Shown here one piece after another: positions 1 through 8,526 of a DNA stretch of 64,000 nt. The stretch lies in NCBI RefSeq assembly GCF_009745975.1, contig NZ_WHOL01000065.1:62001-126000 (forward strand), given 5' to 3'. The translations under genes were made by a program, and so were the position numbers. The notes below the pieces were generated by a model. That model was not told the DNA's origin and searched no databases. It saw only the letters and a program-made list of their open reading frames with translations. Position 1 is the stretch's first letter, and each line of letters starts with the position of its first letter. This DNA comes from Actinokineospora pegani (GTDB lineage: Bacteria > Actinomycetota > Actinomycetes > Mycobacteriales > Pseudonocardiaceae).

Positions 1-2
1 TG

Positions 3-794
3 ACCGACGCGCTCGCCGACGCGGCCGACGCCCCGGCGGGGGCCGCGGGCCGGGTGCTCGCGGTCATCGGTGGTCGGGGTGGCGCGGGTGCTTCGGTGTT
101 CGCGGCGGCGGTCGCGCTGTCCGCGCTCGAACTGGGCAGCGGCGCCCTGCTGATCGACTGCGACCCGCTCGGCGGCGGGCTGGACCTCGTGCTCTGCACC
201 GAGGAACAGCCGGGTCTGCGCTGGCCCGACGTCCGGCTCCGCTCCGGCCGGGTGCCGGTCGCGAGCCTGCGCTCCGCACTGCCCGGACGGACCAGGGCCG
301 GTGCGCGGCTCACCCTCCTGTCCAGCGCCCGCGACGGTGACGGCCCGGCCCCGGAGGCGGTGGCGGCCGTCGTCGACGCGGGCCGCCGGGGCGGCGAGAC
401 CGTCGTCTGCGACCTGCCCAGGGCACCGGACCCGGCCGCGGACGCCGCTCTCGACCGGGCCGACCTGGTGGTCGTGGTGGCGCCCGCCGACCTGCGTTCC
501 GCCGCGGCGACCCGGCGGGTGGTCGCCCACCTCACCTCCCGGGGTGTCCGCCCGTCCCTCGTGGTCCGCACGCCCGGCACCGCGACCCTGCGACCGCAGG
601 CCATCGCCGAGGCCGTGGAACTGCCGCTGCTCACCACCATCCGCTCCGACGCGGCCCTGGCCCGTTCCATCGACACCGGGGAGTTCCGGCTCCGGCCGTC
701 CATCGCCCGCGCCGCCCGCGCCACGCTCAGGTCCCTGGCCGACCCACCGCTGGCAAAGGTCCCCCGCGCCCGGCCGTTCGCGATGCGGTTCTAG
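3..794 (+). CDS. ssd: Ssd/CpaE-like septum-site-determining protein (5' end outside window)
   Basis: The reading frame is open to the left edge, so only the C-terminal part is present; the GTG at 54 is probably an internal valine. It reads as a MinD/CpaE-type P-loop ATPase. A deviant Walker A (GGRGGAGAS, without the usual lysine) is followed by a DCDPLGGGLD stretch and a later LVVVVAPADLRS strand. Proteins of this type (Rv3660c in M. tuberculosis) head the Tad gene cluster and are linked to septum placement or to positioning the secretion ATPase. The tadA start lies 22 bp after the TAG, which fits an operon. The family call rests on the motifs and the context. Confidence 0.85.
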   Translation, partial: TDALADAADAPAGAAGRVLAVIGGRGGAGASVFAAAVALSALELGSGALLIDCDPLGGGLDLVLCTEEQPGLRWPDVRLRSGRVPVASLRSALPGRTRAGARLTLLSSARDGDGPAPEAVAAVVDAGRRGGETVVCDLPRAPDPAADAALDRADLVVVVAPADLRSAAATRRVVAHLTSRGVRPSLVVRTPGTATLRPQAIAEAVELPLLTTIRSDAALARSIDTGEFRLRPSIARAARATLRSLADPPLAKVPRARPFAMRF

Positions 795-816
795 AACGAT
801 CCACAGGAGACACAAG

Positions 817-1980
817 ATGTCCACATCAGATCTGGTCGACCGCGTCCGCGGCAGGCTCGCCGGTCTCGGGGCGGGGATCAGCCCGTCCGCCGTCGCCTCC
901 GCCGTCCGGGCCGAGGCGGGCGGCGTGGTCGGCGACGGCGACGTGCTGGCGGCGCTGACCCTGCTGGAGCAGGAGTTCGTCGGCGCGGGCCCGCTCGACC
1001 CGCTGCTGCGCGACCCGACCACGACCGACGTCCTCGTGACCGCGCCGGACGAGGTCTGGGTCGACGGCGCGGGCGGGCTGCGGCGGACCGCGGTCGCCTT
1101 CGCCGACGAGGACGCCGTCCGCAGGCTCGCGCAGCGGCTGGCGATGGCGGGCGGGCGCAGGCTCGACGACGCCCAGCCCTACGTCGACGGGTGGCTGCCC
1201 GCGGTCGCGGTCGGCAGCCGCGTCCGCCTGCACGCCGTCCTGCCGCCGATCGCGGAAGCGGGCACCTGCCTTTCGCTGCGGGTGCTGCGACCCGCGTCGC
1301 ACGGCCTGACCGACCTGCGCGACCTGGGGACGTTCGACGCCGAGGTGCACGACTTCCTCGCCGCCGTCGTCCGAGCCCGCTTGGCCTTCCTGGTCACCGG
1401 GGGCACGGGGTCCGGGAAGACCACGCTGCTCGCTGCCCTGCTCGGGCAGGTCCCAGCCGGGGAGCGGGTCGTCTGCGTCGAGGACGCGGGGGAGTTGCAA
1501 CCCGACCACCCCCAGTTCGTGCGCCTGCTCGCCCGGCCCGCGAACATCGAGGGGGCGGGCGAGGTCACCCTTCGCGACCTGGTCCGCCAAGCGCTGCGGA
1601 TGCGTCCCGACCGAATCGTCGTCGGCGAGGTCCGGGGGCCCGAGGTCTGCGACCTGCTCTCCGCGCTCAACACCGGACACGACGGTGGTGCCGGGACCGT
1701 CCACGCCAACGCCCCCTCGGAGGTCCCCGCCAGGCTGGAAGCCCTGGCCGCGCTGGGTGGCTTGTCCCGCGGCGCCCTGCACAGCCAACTGGCCGCCGCC
1801 ATCCACCTCATCCTCCACATGCGACGAACCCCCGACGGTCACCGCACCCTCACCGACATCGCAGCCTTGACGAGGACACCCACGTCGGTCACGACAACCC
1901 CCGTTTGGACCGCGGGTTGTTGGCAGCCCGGCCGGGTCCAGATCGATGGGCTTCTCGGGTCTCGGACTGCGCCATGCTGA
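817..1980 (+). CDS. tadA: TadA/CpaF family secretion ATPase
   Basis: This hexameric cytoplasmic ATPase would power Tad (type IVc) pilus or secretion machinery. The protein has 387 residues. Walker A (GGTGSGKTT) lies at about residues 195-203, followed by CVEDAGELQ (Asp box), a Walker B-type RIVVGEVRG and the His-box segment NTGHDGGAGTVHAN. I chose the ATG at 817 because ACAGGAGA lies 6 bp upstream and it follows the ssd stop closely, although the frame is open further upstream inside ssd. Its last codons overlap the tadB start, so the two are probably translationally coupled. Confidence 0.93.
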   Translation: MSTSDLVDRVRGRLAGLGAGISPSAVASAVRAEAGGVVGDGDVLAALTLLEQEFVGAGPLDPLLRDPTTTDVLVTAPDEVWVDGAGGLRRTAVAFADEDAVRRLAQRLAMAGGRRLDDAQPYVDGWLPAVAVGSRVRLHAVLPPIAEAGTCLSLRVLRPASHGLTDLRDLGTFDAEVHDFLAAVVRARLAFLVTGGTGSGKTTLLAALLGQVPAGERVVCVEDAGELQPDHPQFVRLLARPANIEGAGEVTLRDLVRQALRMRPDRIVVGEVRGPEVCDLLSALNTGHDGGAGTVHANAPSEVPARLEALAALGGLSRGALHSQLAAAIHLILHMRRTPDGHRTLTDIAALTRTPTSVTTTPVWTAGCWQPGRVQIDGLLGSRTAPC

Positions 1981-2768
1981 GCCTCTTGCTGCTCGCGGGG
2001 GCGATCGTCTCCTGGCCCGCCACCGCCTCCACCCGCCGCCTCCGCGCGCTGAACCCGCACCGGACCCCGCGCCGCGTCGCCCAACCCAAACCGGTGCTGC
2101 TGGCGCTGGCCGCGGCGATCACCGGCTGGTTCGCGCTCGGGCCTGCGGGCGCCATCGCCGCACTGCTCGCCGGGGGGACCTTCTTGCGGGCGCGTCGCGA
2201 GCGACGGCGGCACCACGACACGCTGTCCGGTGTCGAGGCGTTCACCGAGGCCATCGGGGCCTTCGTCACCGAGCTGTCCGCAGGCGCGCACCCGGCCTCG
2301 GCCGCCGAGCGGGTGGCGCTCGACGCCGACCCCGCTGCCGCGCGGGCGTTGCTGGCGACGGCCTCGGCGATCCGGCTCGGCGGGGACGTCGGGCAGGCGT
2401 CGGCGGGGGCGCGGCTCCCCGCCGCGCTGACGCCGGTCGCCGACCAGCTCGGCCGGGCGTGGGCGCTGGCGACCCGGCACGGGCTGCCGCTGGCGCCCAT
2501 CCTCGACGCCGTCCGCCGCGACCTCGACCACCGCGTCCGCTTCGCGCGCCAAGTCCAAGCCCGGATGGCGGGGCCGAGATCCAGCGCCGCCGTGCTGGCG
2601 GGGTTGCCTGTCGCGGGCGTCCTCATCGGCGCCGCGGTCGGGGCCGCACCGCTCGACGTGTTCAAGGGGAGCGCCTTCGGTCAGGGCTTGCTCGTGTTCG
2701 GCGTGCTGCTCGCTTGTGCGGGCACCGCGTGGACTGCCCGCCTCACCCACCAGGTGGTGCTCCGGTGA
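1974..2768 (+). CDS. tadB: TadB-like inner-membrane platform protein
   Basis: This 264-residue protein belongs to the type II secretion F (T2SSF/TadB) family and would form the membrane platform for the Tad pilus with TadC. Hydrophobic segments lie near the N-terminus (MLSLLLLAGAIVSW), at about residues 38-60 and in two C-terminal helices. The central soluble part carries the usual alpha-helical region. The ATG at 1974 overlaps the tadA stop by 7 bp. Length and position are typical of the short actinobacterial TadB proteins. Confidence 0.87.
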   Translation: MLSLLLLAGAIVSWPATASTRRLRALNPHRTPRRVAQPKPVLLALAAAITGWFALGPAGAIAALLAGGTFLRARRERRRHHDTLSGVEAFTEAIGAFVTELSAGAHPASAAERVALDADPAAARALLATASAIRLGGDVGQASAGARLPAALTPVADQLGRAWALATRHGLPLAPILDAVRRDLDHRVRFARQVQARMAGPRSSAAVLAGLPVAGVLIGAAVGAAPLDVFKGSAFGQGLLVFGVLLACAGTAWTARLTHQVVLR

Positions 2769-3349
2769 TGTCGCTGCTGCTCCTCGCCGCTGCCCTGCTC
2801 ATCGGGGGCAGGCCGAACCACGCCCGGCGCAGGCTTGTCGCGCTCGGCCGAGGGCCTGCGCGTGCGCGCGCCCGCCGACGGTTCCTCCCGGCCCGGTCGC
2901 CCCCGGTCGACCGGCTGGGGCTCGCCGGGGGGTGGGACCTGCTCGCGGCCGGCCTCGCGGCTGGGCTCCCGGTGCCGACCGCCGTGCGGGCGGTTGCCGC
3001 CGACCTGCCGGAGCGGGTCGGGGGCGTGCTCCGCGATGCCGCCGACCTCCTGGCGCTGGGGGCCGACCCGGGGCGGGCGTGGGCCGCGGCGCTGGCTTGC
3101 CCGGAGACGGCTGAGCTGGCCAGGGGCGCGCGGCGGAGCAGCCGGTCGGGGGCGGCGTTGGCCGGGATCGCCAGGGACCTGGCCGCCGGGGTGCGTGAGC
3201 GCGCCGTCGACCTCGCCGAGGAGCGGGCGCAGCGGGCGGCGGTCCGGGTGACCGCCCCGCTCGGGCTGTTCTTCCTGCCCGCCTTCCTGTGCCTCGGGGT
3301 CGTGCCCGTGGTCATCGGGTTGGTGACGCGGGTGTCCGCACAGCTCTAA
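2768..3349 (+). CDS. tadC: TadC-like type II secretion F family protein
   Basis: This 193-residue protein is the second T2SSF-type platform component. It has a hydrophobic N-terminus, a basic stretch and a strongly hydrophobic C-terminal hairpin (LGLFFLPAFLCLGVVPVVI). Its start overlaps the tadB stop as TGATG, which implies translational coupling. It is shorter than free-standing TadC proteins but normal for actinobacterial Tad loci, where tadB and tadC are both small. Confidence 0.83.
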   Translation: MSLLLLAAALLIGGRPNHARRRLVALGRGPARARARRRFLPARSPPVDRLGLAGGWDLLAAGLAAGLPVPTAVRAVAADLPERVGGVLRDAADLLALGADPGRAWAAALACPETAELARGARRSSRSGAALAGIARDLAAGVRERAVDLAEERAQRAAVRVTAPLGLFFLPAFLCLGVVPVVIGLVTRVSAQL

Positions 3350-3383
3350 CAGACCTGAACACCACCAGTGGAGAGGAACATCG

Positions 3384-3554
3384 GTGAACGACTTCATCGC
3401 AGGGCAGGACCGGGCCGCGATCACCGTGGAGTACGCGGTGCTGACCGTCGGGGCGGCGGCGATCGCCGCGGTGCTCGGGGTGGTGGCCAACGGGGAGTGG
3501 CTGCTCAACACCTTCAAGGACCTCGTTGACTCCGCCTTGGACGGGGCGACGTGA
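3384..3554 (+). CDS. DUF4244 / Flp pilin-like small protein
   Basis: This 56-codon gene encodes a small protein with a short polar N-terminus (MNDFIAGQDRAAITVEY) followed by one hydrophobic helix (AVLTVGAAAIAAVLGVVA). The glutamate five residues before the helix core and the following tyrosine resemble Flp/type IVb prepilins cleaved by prepilin peptidase. GGAGAGGAAC lies just upstream of the GTG start. In related actinobacteria a DUF4244 protein occupies this slot between tadC and the TadE-like gene. It is the likely major pilin subunit; that role is inferred from context and the N-terminal pattern. Confidence 0.8.
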   Translation: MNDFIAGQDRAAITVEYAVLTVGAAAIAAVLGVVANGEWLLNTFKDLVDSALDGAT

Positions 3555-3898
3555 GCGAGGACCGCGGGGCGGTGACCGTCGAGGCCGCCATCGCGCTGGC
3601 CTCGCTGGTCGCCGTCGCCGTGCTCGTTGTCGGCGGGGTGCTGGCGACGGTGTCGCAGGTGCGGTGCGTCGACGCCGCGCGGGAGGCGGCGCGGTTGGTC
3701 GCGCGGGGCGAGCCGGAGCGGGGGCGGGCGGTGGCGGTGGCACTCGCGCCGTCGGGCGCCGAGATCGAGTTGCGGCAGGTGGGAGATGAGGTGTCGGTGG
3801 TCGTGCGGGCGCCTGCGTCGGCTCTGGTGCCGGGGTGGGAGTTGAGCGCGGACGCCTACGCCGTCGCTGAGCCGGAGGGGGTGGGGATCAATCGATGA
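3551..3898 (+). CDS. TadE-like pseudopilin
   Basis: This 115-residue protein starts with a short polar segment (MSEDRGAVTVEAAIA) with a glutamate before a single hydrophobic helix, the TadE-like N-terminal pattern. The remainder is a small extracytoplasmic domain that includes CVDAAREAARLVARGE, a conserved TadE stretch. It is probably a minor pilin of the Tad apparatus. Its GTG overlaps the DUF4244 stop (GTGA), so the two genes are coupled. It corresponds in position to Rv3655c. Confidence 0.85.
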   Translation: MSEDRGAVTVEAAIALASLVAVAVLVVGGVLATVSQVRCVDAAREAARLVARGEPERGRAVAVALAPSGAEIELRQVGDEVSVVVRAPASALVPGWELSADAYAVAEPEGVGINR

Positions 3899-3929
3899 GT
3901 CGACGTGGCGGCGGGGGGACCGCGGGGCG

Positions 3930-4280
3930 GTGACGCTGTGGGCGGTCGGGGTCATGGCCCTGGTCGTCGGGGTGGGCGGGGCCGCGTCGGTGGTCGGGTC
4001 GGCGGTGGTGCAGCGACACCGGGCCGAGGCGGCGGCTGACCTGGCCGCGCTGGCGGGGGCCGTCGTCGTGGTGCGGGGCGGGGGTGACCCGTGCGAGCGG
4101 GTCGGGTGGGTGGTTTCGCGGATGCGGGTGCGGCTCAAGGACTGTCGGGTCGAGGGAGAGGAGGTGGGAGTAGAGGTCGAGGCGTCGGGTTCGGGGCCGC
4201 TTGCGCGGTTCGGCGGCGGACGTGCGGCTGGACGGGCGGGGCCGGTCGATCCGGGGCAAGCGGTCGTCGTGGAACGGTGA
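3930..4280 (+). CDS. Rv3654c-like TadE/TadG family protein, probably frameshifted at its 5' end
   Basis: The visible frame encodes about 116 residues: one N-terminal membrane helix (LWAVGVMALVVGVGGAASVV), then HRAEAAADLAALAGA, a typical TadE/TadG 'pilus assembly' stretch. Upstream of the GTG at 3930 the same frame reads DRGAVTLW, matching the DRGAVT start of the preceding TadE-like protein, but it has no start codon. An ATG at 3895 overlaps the previous stop (ATGA) in another frame. One extra G in the G6 run at 3913-3918 would join the two and give MSRRGGGGDRGAVTLW. I therefore suspect a real or sequencing frameshift; if it is real, translation may begin at 3930. Confidence 0.7.
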   Translation: MTLWAVGVMALVVGVGGAASVVGSAVVQRHRAEAAADLAALAGAVVVVRGGGDPCERVGWVVSRMRVRLKDCRVEGEEVGVEVEASGSGPLARFGGGRAAGRAGPVDPGQAVVVER

Positions 4281-4598
4281 GCGGCACCGAGATCGGGGCC
4301 GCCTCGGGTGGGGGATGCGCCTTCTCGACGGTGCTCGGGGCCGGGTTTTGCCTGGTCGGAGTGGCCTGGGCGGGGGTGACGAGGGTTGTTCGGGCGGGGT
4401 GGGTGCGCGGGGGTGGAGCGAGGGGTCGCCATCCGGTAACCGGTTGTGCGGATTTCGTTCGGCCGTCGAAAGTGTCTTCACTCACCCCGTCAAAACGACC
4501 AGTGGCCGACTCCGAGTTCCCCGGCGGCCGCTCATGCCGTTGAGTCATTTGCAGCGAGCCACACCGGCTCCGCCCCACTTGAGGAGGCACCGCCCGCG
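4281..4598. other. Intergenic region between the Tad cluster and the Prim-Pol-like gene
   Basis: I see no convincing gene in these 318 bases. A small palindrome with 5-bp arms (CCGGTAACCGG) lies near 4433, and the AT-richer stretch 4480-4560 may hold the promoter of the next gene. GAGGAGG at 4581-4587 is the ribosome binding site of the gene starting at 4599. Confidence 0.5.
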
Positions 4599-5231
4599 AT
4601 GATCGGTAGCGATAGGTCGGACACTTGGCGCAGGGCTTTCCAGGTCGAGCTGCGAGCTGAGGCCATCGGTCTCGCCTTCCGCGGCTGGGCTGTGCTGCCA
4701 GGGACCTATCCCGCCGGTGCGCAGTGGGCGGGCCGCCAGGACTTCGAGGCCACCGGGCCGGTTCCGGTGCACGACGACTGGCAGCAGCGGATCGGCACCC
4801 GGCCCGACCAGGTCGCCACCTGGTGGGCGGGGCAGCCCTACAGCCTGCTGTTGGCCACGGGGGCGGGTTTCGACGTGATCGAGGTCGACGCCGAGATCGG
4901 GCGGCGGGCGGCGATGGCGCTGCGGTCGGTCGGCATGCCCGTTCCGATCATCGCGACGCCCGACAGCCGGTGGCAGTTCCTGGTCACCTCCTCTGACCGG
5001 GAGTTGGACTCGGCGCTCGCCGAGCGGTCCGATGTGGTCCTGCGCGGCGGTGGAGAGTGGATCACCTTGCCGCCCAGCCCGTCGCAGCACGGTGTTGTGC
5101 ACTGGCGCGTCAAGCCGGAGGTGTGCGGTTGGCGCTTCCCGTCCTCGCGAGTCGTGCAGGACGCGCTGCTGGAAGCATTGGGCCTGCCGACTTTCGACAG
5201 TCTCGCGACCCAGTTGGTCACGGCGGACTAA
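4599..5231 (+). CDS. Small Prim-Pol-like (bifunctional primase/polymerase N-terminal domain) protein
   Basis: The 210-residue protein resembles the archaeo-eukaryotic-type primase/polymerase domain found at the N-terminus of many phage and plasmid replication proteins: LAFRGWAVLPGTYPAG at the start, then LLATGAGFDVIEVDAE and VPIIATPDSRWQFLV. The helicase half is absent. Where active enzymes have an Asp-x-Asp pair and a histidine in a GGxH-type strand, this protein reads E-V-D and W-Q. It may therefore be catalytically impaired. The ATG at 4599 is preferred because GAGGAGG lies 11 bp upstream. Its function here is unknown. Confidence 0.65.
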   Translation: MIGSDRSDTWRRAFQVELRAEAIGLAFRGWAVLPGTYPAGAQWAGRQDFEATGPVPVHDDWQQRIGTRPDQVATWWAGQPYSLLLATGAGFDVIEVDAEIGRRAAMALRSVGMPVPIIATPDSRWQFLVTSSDRELDSALAERSDVVLRGGGEWITLPPSPSQHGVVHWRVKPEVCGWRFPSSRVVQDALLEALGLPTFDSLATQLVTAD

Positions 5232-5621
5232 GACCGTCCATTTGGGACGAGAGCATGACCTGACAACTCCACAGTGACCACCGTGATCGGCTCGCCCTCG
5301 TCCGCCACGAGGCAACGCCGATCACCTCCGCCAGTCCGGCGCGCGGCGCGCAGCTCCCGCCCTGAGCGCGCGCCGCGCCCGGACCGGCAGCCAACCGAGT
5401 GACCGCTGGAGGCACGTCCTCCCGCAGCGCTAACGGATTTGGGACCCGCGGCATGGCCGCGGTCGGCGAACCCGCCTGGGGCCGCCACCCGCCCGACACC
5501 GACCGCCTCCCCGGTGTCGACAACGCGAGTGGCCGCTCCTCAGCCGACCGTCCCGAGCACAACTCACCGTGGCGCAGCGGTAGCAGGACAGTGCCGAGGA
5601 ACTCGGTGGCAGGCAGCACGC

Positions 5622-5655
5622 CGGGGGTGGGCGCTGGATTTCCAGCGCCCCCCGG
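5622..5655. terminator. Hairpin between convergent genes, probable bidirectional terminator
   Basis: A perfect 10-bp stem (GGGCGCTGGA at 5629-5638, TCCAGCGCCC at 5641-5650) with a 2-nt loop is extended by further CCGGGGG/CCCCGG pairing. There is no U-tract, which is usual for high-GC actinobacterial terminators. Confidence 0.55.
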
Positions 5656-5744
5656 CGTTGCTGCGTTTCAGGGGGCTGTGGTCACAAGCCGGGGGATTTG
5701 CGTTGGTGGCTCGTTGGGCGGGGCCCCTACGACGATCATGCGCT

Positions 5745-5784
5745 GTGGGAGGGAAAGGAGGGGCTGAAAAGATGCCCCTCCCAC
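5745..5784. terminator. Second hairpin between convergent genes
   Basis: GTGGGAGGG (5745-5753) can pair with CCCTCCCAC (5776-5784). Alternatively GGAGGGGC (5757-5764) pairs with GCCCCTCC (5774-5781). The two pairings exclude each other. It lies downstream of the helicase gene on the minus-strand side and could act as a terminator. Confidence 0.4.
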
Positions 5785-5880
5785 GCAGCCGGCTGAGCAC
5801 ATGATCGCCTTCCCCGGACAAACCGATCCACCCCAACGAGCAGTAGGCGTTGCCGGGCGGCGGTTTGTGGGGTGTGGGCG

Positions 5881-8256
5881 TTAGCGGCGCAGGGTGTTGA
5901 GGACCGTGGTCAGGACTGCGATGGCGCCTTGCTTGTCCAAGGGGTCGTTTCCGTTGCCGCACTTGGGGGATTGAACGCAGGAGGGGCAGCCTTCTGGGCA
6001 TTCGCAGGCGGCGATGGCTTTGCGGGTGGCGGTGAGCCAGGCCGTGAGGGCGGTGTGGCCTCGATCGGCGAAGCCGGCGCCGCCGGGGTGGCCGTCGTGG
6101 ACGAAGACGGTGGGGTGGGTGGTTTCCGGGTGCACGGCGGTGGAGACGCCGCCGATGTCCCAGCGGTCGCAGGTGGCGAACAGGGGGAGCAGGCCGATGG
6201 CGGCGTGTTCGGCGGCGTGCAGGGCGCCGGGGATGCGGGAGCGCTTGAGGTTGGCGCGGTCCAGGCCCTGGCCGGTGAGTAGGTCCTCGGTGATCGTGTA
6301 CCAGACCGCGCGGGTGTGCAGGGTGTGCTCGGGCAGGTCGAGGGGGACCTGGTCGAGGACCTGGCCGGTGGGCAGCTTGCGCAGGTAGGCCACGACCTGG
6401 GAGGTCACCGCGACCTTGCCCAGGCAGACCTCGACCGCGCCGCCGCCGAGGGCGGGGTGGACCGTGCGGGACTCCGTCTCCAGGATGGAGATGTCCACCT
6501 CCTCGCGCGGGGAGGTGGTCCAGTCCGGGGTCTCGGCGTGCACCATCGCCAGGCCCGCGTCCAGGTCGAGGTCGTCGACCACGTAGGACGAGCCCTGGTG
6601 CAGGTAGACCGCGCCGGGGTGGACGGTCGAGCAGGCGTTGCCCTGGTTGACCGTGCCCAGCATGCGGCCGGAGTCGGTCTCCACCAGCGCGATCTGCTCG
6701 CCGCCGGAGCCGCGGATGTCGACCGCGCCGTGCGGGCGGTCGCGCTGGGTCCAGTACCAGCCGCCGGGGCGCTTGCGCAGCGAGCCCTCGGCCACCAGGT
6801 CGTCGAGGACGGCGCGGGCGGCGTCGCCGCCGAAGTCGGGGAGGCAGTCGGGGGTCAGGGGGAGTTCGGCGGCGGCGCAGACCAGTTGCGGGGCCAGCAC
6901 GTAGGGGTTGCCGGGGTCGGTGACCGTGGACTCGACGGGCTTGTCCAGGATGGCCGCCGGGTGGTGCACCAGGTAGGTGTCCAGCGGGTCGTCGCGGGCG
7001 ATGAAGACCACCAGCGAGCCGTCGCCCGCCCGGCCCGCGCGCCCGGCCTGCTGCCAGAACGAGGCCAGGGTGCCCGGGTACCCGGCGACGATCACCGCGT
7101 CCAGGCCCGCGATGTCGACACCGAGCTCCAACGCGTTCGTGCTGGCGACACCGAGCAGCCGCCCGTCGCCGAGGGCGGCCTCCAGTTCGCGGCGCTCCTC
7201 GGGCAGGTACCCGGCGCGGTAGGCGGCGATCCGGTTCGGCAGGTCCGCGTCGACCTCGGCCAGGATGCGCTTGGCGCCCAGCGAGGTCAGCTCCGCGCCG
7301 ACCCTGGACCGGGTGAAGGCCAGCGTGCGCGCGCCACCGACGACCAGATCGGCCAGGACGCGCGCGGACTCCGCGCCCGCCGAGCGGCGGACCGGGGCGC
7401 CGTTGTCCCCGGTGACGTCGTCGAGCAGCGGGGGCTCCCACAGCGCCACCGTGCGCGCCCCGCGCGGCGAGCCGTCCTCGTCGACCGCCGCGCAGTCCAC
7501 TCCGGACAGCCGGGTGGCCGAGCCCGCCGGGTCCGACACGGTCGCCGAGGCCAGGACGAACACCGGGTCGGAGCCGTACCGGCGGCACACCCGGCGCAGC
7601 CGCCGCAGCAGCAGCGCCACGTGCGAGCCGAACACGCCCCGGTAGGAGTGGCACTCGTCGACGACGACGTAGCGCAGCCTGCGGAAGAACATCGACCAGC
7701 GGTCGTGCGCGGGCAGCACGCCGCGGTGGAGCATGTCCGGGTTGGTGAACACCCAGCGGGAGTGCGCGCGCACCCAGTCCCGCTCGGCCAGCGGCGTGTC
7801 GCCGTCGTAGGCGGCGGGGCGGAGGTCGGGCAGGTCGAGGTCGCGCAGGGCGCGGAGCTGGTCGGCGCCGAGGGCCTTGGTGGGGGAGAGGTAGAGCGCG
7901 GTGGCGCGCGGGTCCGCGGTGAGCGCGCTGAGCACGGGGAGCTGGTAGGCCAGCGACTTGCCGGACGCGGTGCCGGTCGCGATCACGGTGCTGCGCCCGG
8001 CGTGCGCGTGCTCGGCGGCCTCGACCTGGTGCGACCAGGGCAGCCGCACCCCGCGCGCGGCGAAGGCGGCGCGCACCGGCTCCGGGGTCCAGTCCGGCCA
8101 CTCGACGACGGCGGCCAGGCGCTCGGGCAGCTCGGTCACGTGCGTCAGCGGTTCCTCGCCGCTGGCGACCCCGGCCAGCACCCCGCGCAGCAGCCGCGCC
8201 CCGCGGTCGTGGTCGGCCGTGGTCCGGCCGGCCGCTGACGACAGATCGGCGCGCAT
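5881..8256 (-). CDS. DEAD/DEAH-box helicase of the MrfA/Hrq1 type with C-terminal DUF1998 zinc domain
   Basis: This is a superfamily 2 DNA helicase of about 791 residues, likely acting in repair of bulky or crosslinked DNA like Bacillus MrfA and fungal Hrq1. Visible motifs are ATGTASGKS (motif I), a DECH Walker B box in VVVDECHSYRG, LASAT (III), TNALELGVDIAG (V) and QQAGRAGR (VI). The C-terminus carries a four-cysteine cluster (CECPEGCPSCVQSPKCG), the MrfA signature. The ATG at 8256 gives the usual N-terminal length; a GTG at 8307 would add 17 residues. It corresponds in position to Rv3649. Confidence 0.9.
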   Translation of the reverse strand: MRADLSSAAGRTTADHDRGARLLRGVLAGVASGEEPLTHVTELPERLAAVVEWPDWTPEPVRAAFAARGVRLPWSHQVEAAEHAHAGRSTVIATGTASGKSLAYQLPVLSALTADPRATALYLSPTKALGADQLRALRDLDLPDLRPAAYDGDTPLAERDWVRAHSRWVFTNPDMLHRGVLPAHDRWSMFFRRLRYVVVDECHSYRGVFGSHVALLLRRLRRVCRRYGSDPVFVLASATVSDPAGSATRLSGVDCAAVDEDGSPRGARTVALWEPPLLDDVTGDNGAPVRRSAGAESARVLADLVVGGARTLAFTRSRVGAELTSLGAKRILAEVDADLPNRIAAYRAGYLPEERRELEAALGDGRLLGVASTNALELGVDIAGLDAVIVAGYPGTLASFWQQAGRAGRAGDGSLVVFIARDDPLDTYLVHHPAAILDKPVESTVTDPGNPYVLAPQLVCAAAELPLTPDCLPDFGGDAARAVLDDLVAEGSLRKRPGGWYWTQRDRPHGAVDIRGSGGEQIALVETDSGRMLGTVNQGNACSTVHPGAVYLHQGSSYVVDDLDLDAGLAMVHAETPDWTTSPREEVDISILETESRTVHPALGGGAVEVCLGKVAVTSQVVAYLRKLPTGQVLDQVPLDLPEHTLHTRAVWYTITEDLLTGQGLDRANLKRSRIPGALHAAEHAAIGLLPLFATCDRWDIGGVSTAVHPETTHPTVFVHDGHPGGAGFADRGHTALTAWLTATRKAIAACECPEGCPSCVQSPKCGNGNDPLDKQGAIAVLTTVLNTLRR

Positions 8257-8526
8257 CCGGCGATTTTCGCACACGTGAGCGAGAGAGCGGCCTGGTGGCG
8301 CGGACACGCGGAGATGATCGTGAGATCTCGATCACAAAACAGCGGAGTTGCATCACGGACGGTCAACGGTGTGGAACGAGTCGCGTGAAAGATCCGCTTT
8401 ACCAATACACTCCGTCGGTGGCCCACTGATTGTGGTGGCTAACACGTGAAAACGGGGTCGGTGCACGTCGTGTGCTAGTGGCGGGTCGCCGGCTGACCGA
8501 ACAGGCAGATCCTTCAGGGAGGCCGG

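Larger units (their letters stand above)
5232..5880. other. Long intergenic region between two convergent genes
   Basis: The 649 bases lie between the 3' ends of the Prim-Pol-like gene and the helicase gene. I see no supported coding region; open frames here lack ribosome binding sites and look like GC-driven noise. Two strong hairpins (listed separately) are the only structured elements noticed. Confidence 0.5.

Noticed and set aside
4446-4598. An N-terminal extension of the Prim-Pol-like protein from 4446
   Set aside because: The residues are not family-like and a strong GAGGAGG site supports the ATG at 4599.
6316-8238. A 640-codon plus-strand frame over the helicase
   Set aside because: Val/Gly/Gln-rich shadow of the reverse-strand helicase; no ribosome binding site.
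5564-8356. A 930-codon minus-strand frame overlapping the helicase gene
   Set aside because: It is Arg/Pro/Gly-rich with no domain motifs and lies in another frame of the clear MrfA-type helicase; typical high-GC shadow frame.
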